Source: JADHUC01 sp964617665 (lineage in GTDB: Bacteria > Planctomycetota > Planctomycetia > Pirellulales > Pirellulaceae). From it: a stretch of 15,778 bases of DNA. The notes below the pieces were generated by a model. It saw only the letters and a list, made by a program, of their open reading frames with translations, was not told where the DNA came from and did not search any database. The stretch is from positions 1-15,778 of the forward strand of contig CAZUAH010000310.1 of NCBI GenBank assembly GCA_964617665.1, given 5' to 3'. The position numbers and the translations under genes are program-made. Below are positions 14,060 to 15,778 of the stretch, piece by piece; positions within the stretch are counted from its first letter, which is position 1, and every line of letters starts with the position of its first letter.

Positions 14060-15148
14060 CTAGGTTCGATATTCTCGGACGCGTTCCATTAGTCGATTAG
14101 CCGTGTCGATGCTATCGGCGCCGGTTACGTGATACAAGACGCCGCCGGGAAGTCCGTGAGCATCGAGTTGCTGGACGAAATCGTCCACGTCGACGGACGT
14201 GACCAAAGGGACGTCGCCGGTGCGAGCCTGTATTTCGCCCAATACGTCGAATGCCTGAGGGAATCCCCGGTCGTCGCCCAAGTAGATCGCCTTGAGGCCA
14301 CGGACCGTGCTGACGGCTTCCATCAGGTGCCGGCCGTTGCCGTGAATGTGCAGTACGCCACCGTCGAACCGGCCCAAGATCCGCTCGACCGGTTCGCGGC
14401 CCCAGGTTTCAAAGTAGTCGACCGAGGTCATGTGGAACGGATCGACACTCTCGGACACGATCCGGCCGGGGATCCACTGCACCATGTTGCTGGCCGTGCC
14501 CTCGGCCAGTAATCCAACCTTTTCAAAGAAGGTCTCCTGGATCTTCACATTCAGGTCAAATGCAAAATCAATCGCTCGGCGGACCAGTTCGGGCGTCTCG
14601 ATCATACTCATGTAAGTGTTCGTTGCGCCAACCAGCTCGAAAACGAGATTCAGGCTGTCGATCAGAATGAAATGGCTGACGCCGAATTTATCGCCGGCAC
14701 CCTGCACGAATGACTCCAGTTGATGAAGGTAGCGTTGGAACCAGGGGGAGGACTCGTCGAAGCTCAACGCGTCGAACTCCGACCAATCGTCCAGCAGCGG
14801 AGCCACCATCGACGAAATCCACCCGTTGTCCGGATGGGCCATGAATTCGACTTCTCCTCCCAGCACGCCACCATACAAACCTTGATCCAGTTCGCTGAGA
14901 TAAGCGCTCGGGATCGAGTCGTCTTCCAGTCGCGCGCGTCCGCTCAGGTATGCGTCCCAGAACTCGACACGCTCATCCAACTCTGGGCATTCGCAACGCC
15001 CTTCAGAGTACCGCTGGGCAAACTCGTCAAGTGCGACACTTGGAACTTTGAACGTGGCGAAGATACGGTCGCATGCCTGTCGGTCATGCAACGAACGAAG
15101 TCTGCTGATGACTTCGGCGGCTGTTGGTTTGTAGCGCAAGTCGATCAC
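14060..15148 (-). CDS. Uroporphyrinogen decarboxylase-fold protein (not HemE)
   Basis: 362 residues from GTG 15148; the Shine-Dalgarno is weak. No signal peptide, so cytoplasmic. The URO-D/cobalamin-independent methionine synthase-type TIM barrel is recognised from FILIDSLNLVFELVG (160-174), ETPELVRRAIDFAFD (184-198), LHIHGNGRHLMEAV (266-279), GLKAIYLGDDRGFP (284-297) and the C-terminal GGVLYHVTGADSIDTANRLMERV. The N-terminal PVW-x-MRQAGR motif of true uroporphyrinogen decarboxylase is missing, so a haem role is unlikely. MtaA/MtbA-type corrinoid methyltransferases use H-x-C and a distant Cys for zinc; here the place is H-I-H-G-N-G, without Cys. Bacterial relatives often lie in sugar-degradation gene clusters. 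It is probably co-transcribed with the sulfatase downstream and is divergent from a Gfo/Idh/MocA gene. Its reaction is unknown. Confidence 0.8.
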   Translation of the reverse strand: MIDLRYKPTAAEVISRLRSLHDRQACDRIFATFKVPSVALDEFAQRYSEGRCECPELDERVEFWDAYLSGRARLEDDSIPSAYLSELDQGLYGGVLGGEVEFMAHPDNGWISSMVAPLLDDWSEFDALSFDESSPWFQRYLHQLESFVQGAGDKFGVSHFILIDSLNLVFELVGATNTYMSMIETPELVRRAIDFAFDLNVKIQETFFEKVGLLAEGTASNMVQWIPGRIVSESVDPFHMTSVDYFETWGREPVERILGRFDGGVLHIHGNGRHLMEAVSTVRGLKAIYLGDDRGFPQAFDVLGEIQARTGDVPLVTSVDVDDFVQQLDAHGLPGGVLYHVTGADSIDTANRLMERVREYRT

Positions 15149-15296
15149 GGTAATTGCTCGTTCTTTTCGGAAAAGACTTTTCTGTGGTCGAAATTCCGGG
15201 GATACTATTGTCCGTTAAGCATAACGAGAGTATTCGCGGGATTCCACTCAGCCCCACGAGGGCAGGCGACATTCATTAGATTCAGGAGCCTATGTC
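15149..15296. promoter_or_regulatory. Divergent intergenic region, URO-D-like gene / fourth Gfo/Idh/MocA gene
   Basis: 148 bases between two start codons facing away from each other, so both promoters should lie here. It contains the palindrome at 15162-15176 and the AGGAG ribosome binding site at 15284-15288. I could not identify a convincing -35/-10 pair on either strand. Confidence 0.55.
15162..15176. promoter_or_regulatory. Candidate operator palindrome
   Basis: TCTTTTC, one G, then GAAAAGA: a perfect 7-base inverted repeat, AT-rich in a GC-rich neighbourhood, 13 bases upstream of the GTG start of the URO-D-like gene. Its size and place fit a dimeric repressor site for the divergent pair. 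The regulator is not in the window. Confidence 0.45.
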
Positions 15297-15778
15297 ATGG
15301 CAATCACTCGCAGGCAGTTCGTGAAACGATCCGTAGCCGCTTCGGCAGCGATGGCCGCACCGATGGTGGCTTCGTCGCGCGTGCTGGGGGCTAACGACGA
15401 GATCCTCGTCGGTGTAGTCGGGCTTGGCGGCCGTGGCACTGGCGCCCATGTGCCTTCGTTCCAAAAGCAAAAAGGTGTGACCGTCGTGGCGGTGGCTGAT
15501 CCTGACGGGCAGCGCCGAGGCAACGCGGCCAGAGTACTTGAGGAGAAGTACGGTCAAAAAGCCGAACAGTACGCCGACATGCGGAAGATGTTCGACCGCA
15601 AGGACATCGACGTAATTGGCAATGCGACCCAGAACTACTGGCACGGATTGAGCACGATCTGGGCATGCCAGGCCGGCAAGCAGGTATATGTGGAAAAGCC
15701 GCTTTCGCATTACATCTGGGAAGGCCGGCAGATGGTCAATGCTGCCCGCAAGTACGACCGGATCGTCCAATGCGGCAC
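15297..15778 (+). CDS. Tat-exported Gfo/Idh/MocA family oxidoreductase, copy 4 (N-terminal part, cut by the window end)
   Basis: 160 codons and two bases are visible. ATG 15297 follows AGGAG (15284-15288) by 8 bases; ATG 15292 is out of frame and too close to it. The Tat signal is TRRQFVK (4-10) with AASAAMAAPMVA and a SRVLGAN end. The Rossmann turn is GVVGLGGRGTG (39-49), ADP (67-69) ends strand 2, and NYWH (113-116) and VEKP (132-135) follow. It is clearly of the same superfamily as the three tandem copies, but differs in YWH versus DNWH and in the VEKPLSHYIWEG stretch, which is typical of another planctomycete subgroup. The substrate-binding domain lies outside the window. Its divergence from the URO-D-sulfatase unit suggests shared control. 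Confidence 0.93.
   Translation, partial: MAITRRQFVKRSVAASAAMAAPMVASSRVLGANDEILVGVVGLGGRGTGAHVPSFQKQKGVTVVAVADPDGQRRGNAARVLEEKYGQKAEQYADMRKMFDRKDIDVIGNATQNYWHGLSTIWACQAGKQVYVEKPLSHYIWEGRQMVNAARKYDRIVQCG

Noticed and set aside
14720..15394. Plus-strand open frame of 224 codons crossing the divergent intergenic region
   Set aside because: It overlaps the URO-D-like gene and the start of the fourth oxidoreductase in another frame, and has no domain.

Overview
The window looks like a chromosomal fragment from a Planctomycetota bacterium, probably Pirellulales-like. This is an inference from gene content, not from a marker gene. The supporting features are several Gfo/Idh/MocA oxidoreductases with twin-arginine signal peptides, two Cys-type sulfatases, a secreted PQQ-like beta-propeller protein opening with a DWPQW motif, and a DPP IV-type peptidase carrying a von Hippel-Lindau (VHL) beta domain. 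The sequence is moderately GC-rich and densely coding, with no rRNA, tRNA, CRISPR array, transposase or integrase seen.

Layout. (1) Positions 1-1414, minus strand: the N-terminal half of a secreted DPP IV/prolyl-oligopeptidase-family (S9) protein that runs off the left edge; residues about 178-250 form a VHL beta domain. (2) Positions 1666-7864, plus strand: three tandem Tat-exported Gfo/Idh/MocA paralogues, a secreted HEAT-repeat protein, and an SfsA-DUF123 fusion only 11 bases after it; this looks like one transcription unit. (3) Positions 7947-9773, plus strand: a small membrane protein with a Cys-rich tail, then an iduronate-2-sulfatase-like sulfatase. (4) Positions 9925-12507, plus strand: a large secreted double beta-propeller protein, convergent with the next unit. 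(5) Positions 15148-12524, minus strand: a URO-D-fold protein followed by a second, different sulfatase, probably an operon. (6) From 15297, plus strand: the start of a fourth Tat-Gfo/Idh/MocA protein, divergent from the URO-D-like gene across a 148-base gap holding a 15-base palindrome.

How the parts may fit together. Exported sugar oxidoreductases, sulfatases and beta-propeller/HEAT scaffolds are the usual planctomycete toolkit for sulfated or otherwise modified glycans. A post-proline peptidase would add a protein or glycoprotein side to that. The SfsA-DUF123 protein is cytoplasmic and probably linked by position only. The substrate cannot be deduced from the window.

The most unusual observation is the VHL beta domain. 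It aligns without gaps to human VHL residues 76-117 and keeps the residues known to hold hydroxyproline, with one Ser-to-Thr change, inside a peptidase family best known for cleaving after proline.
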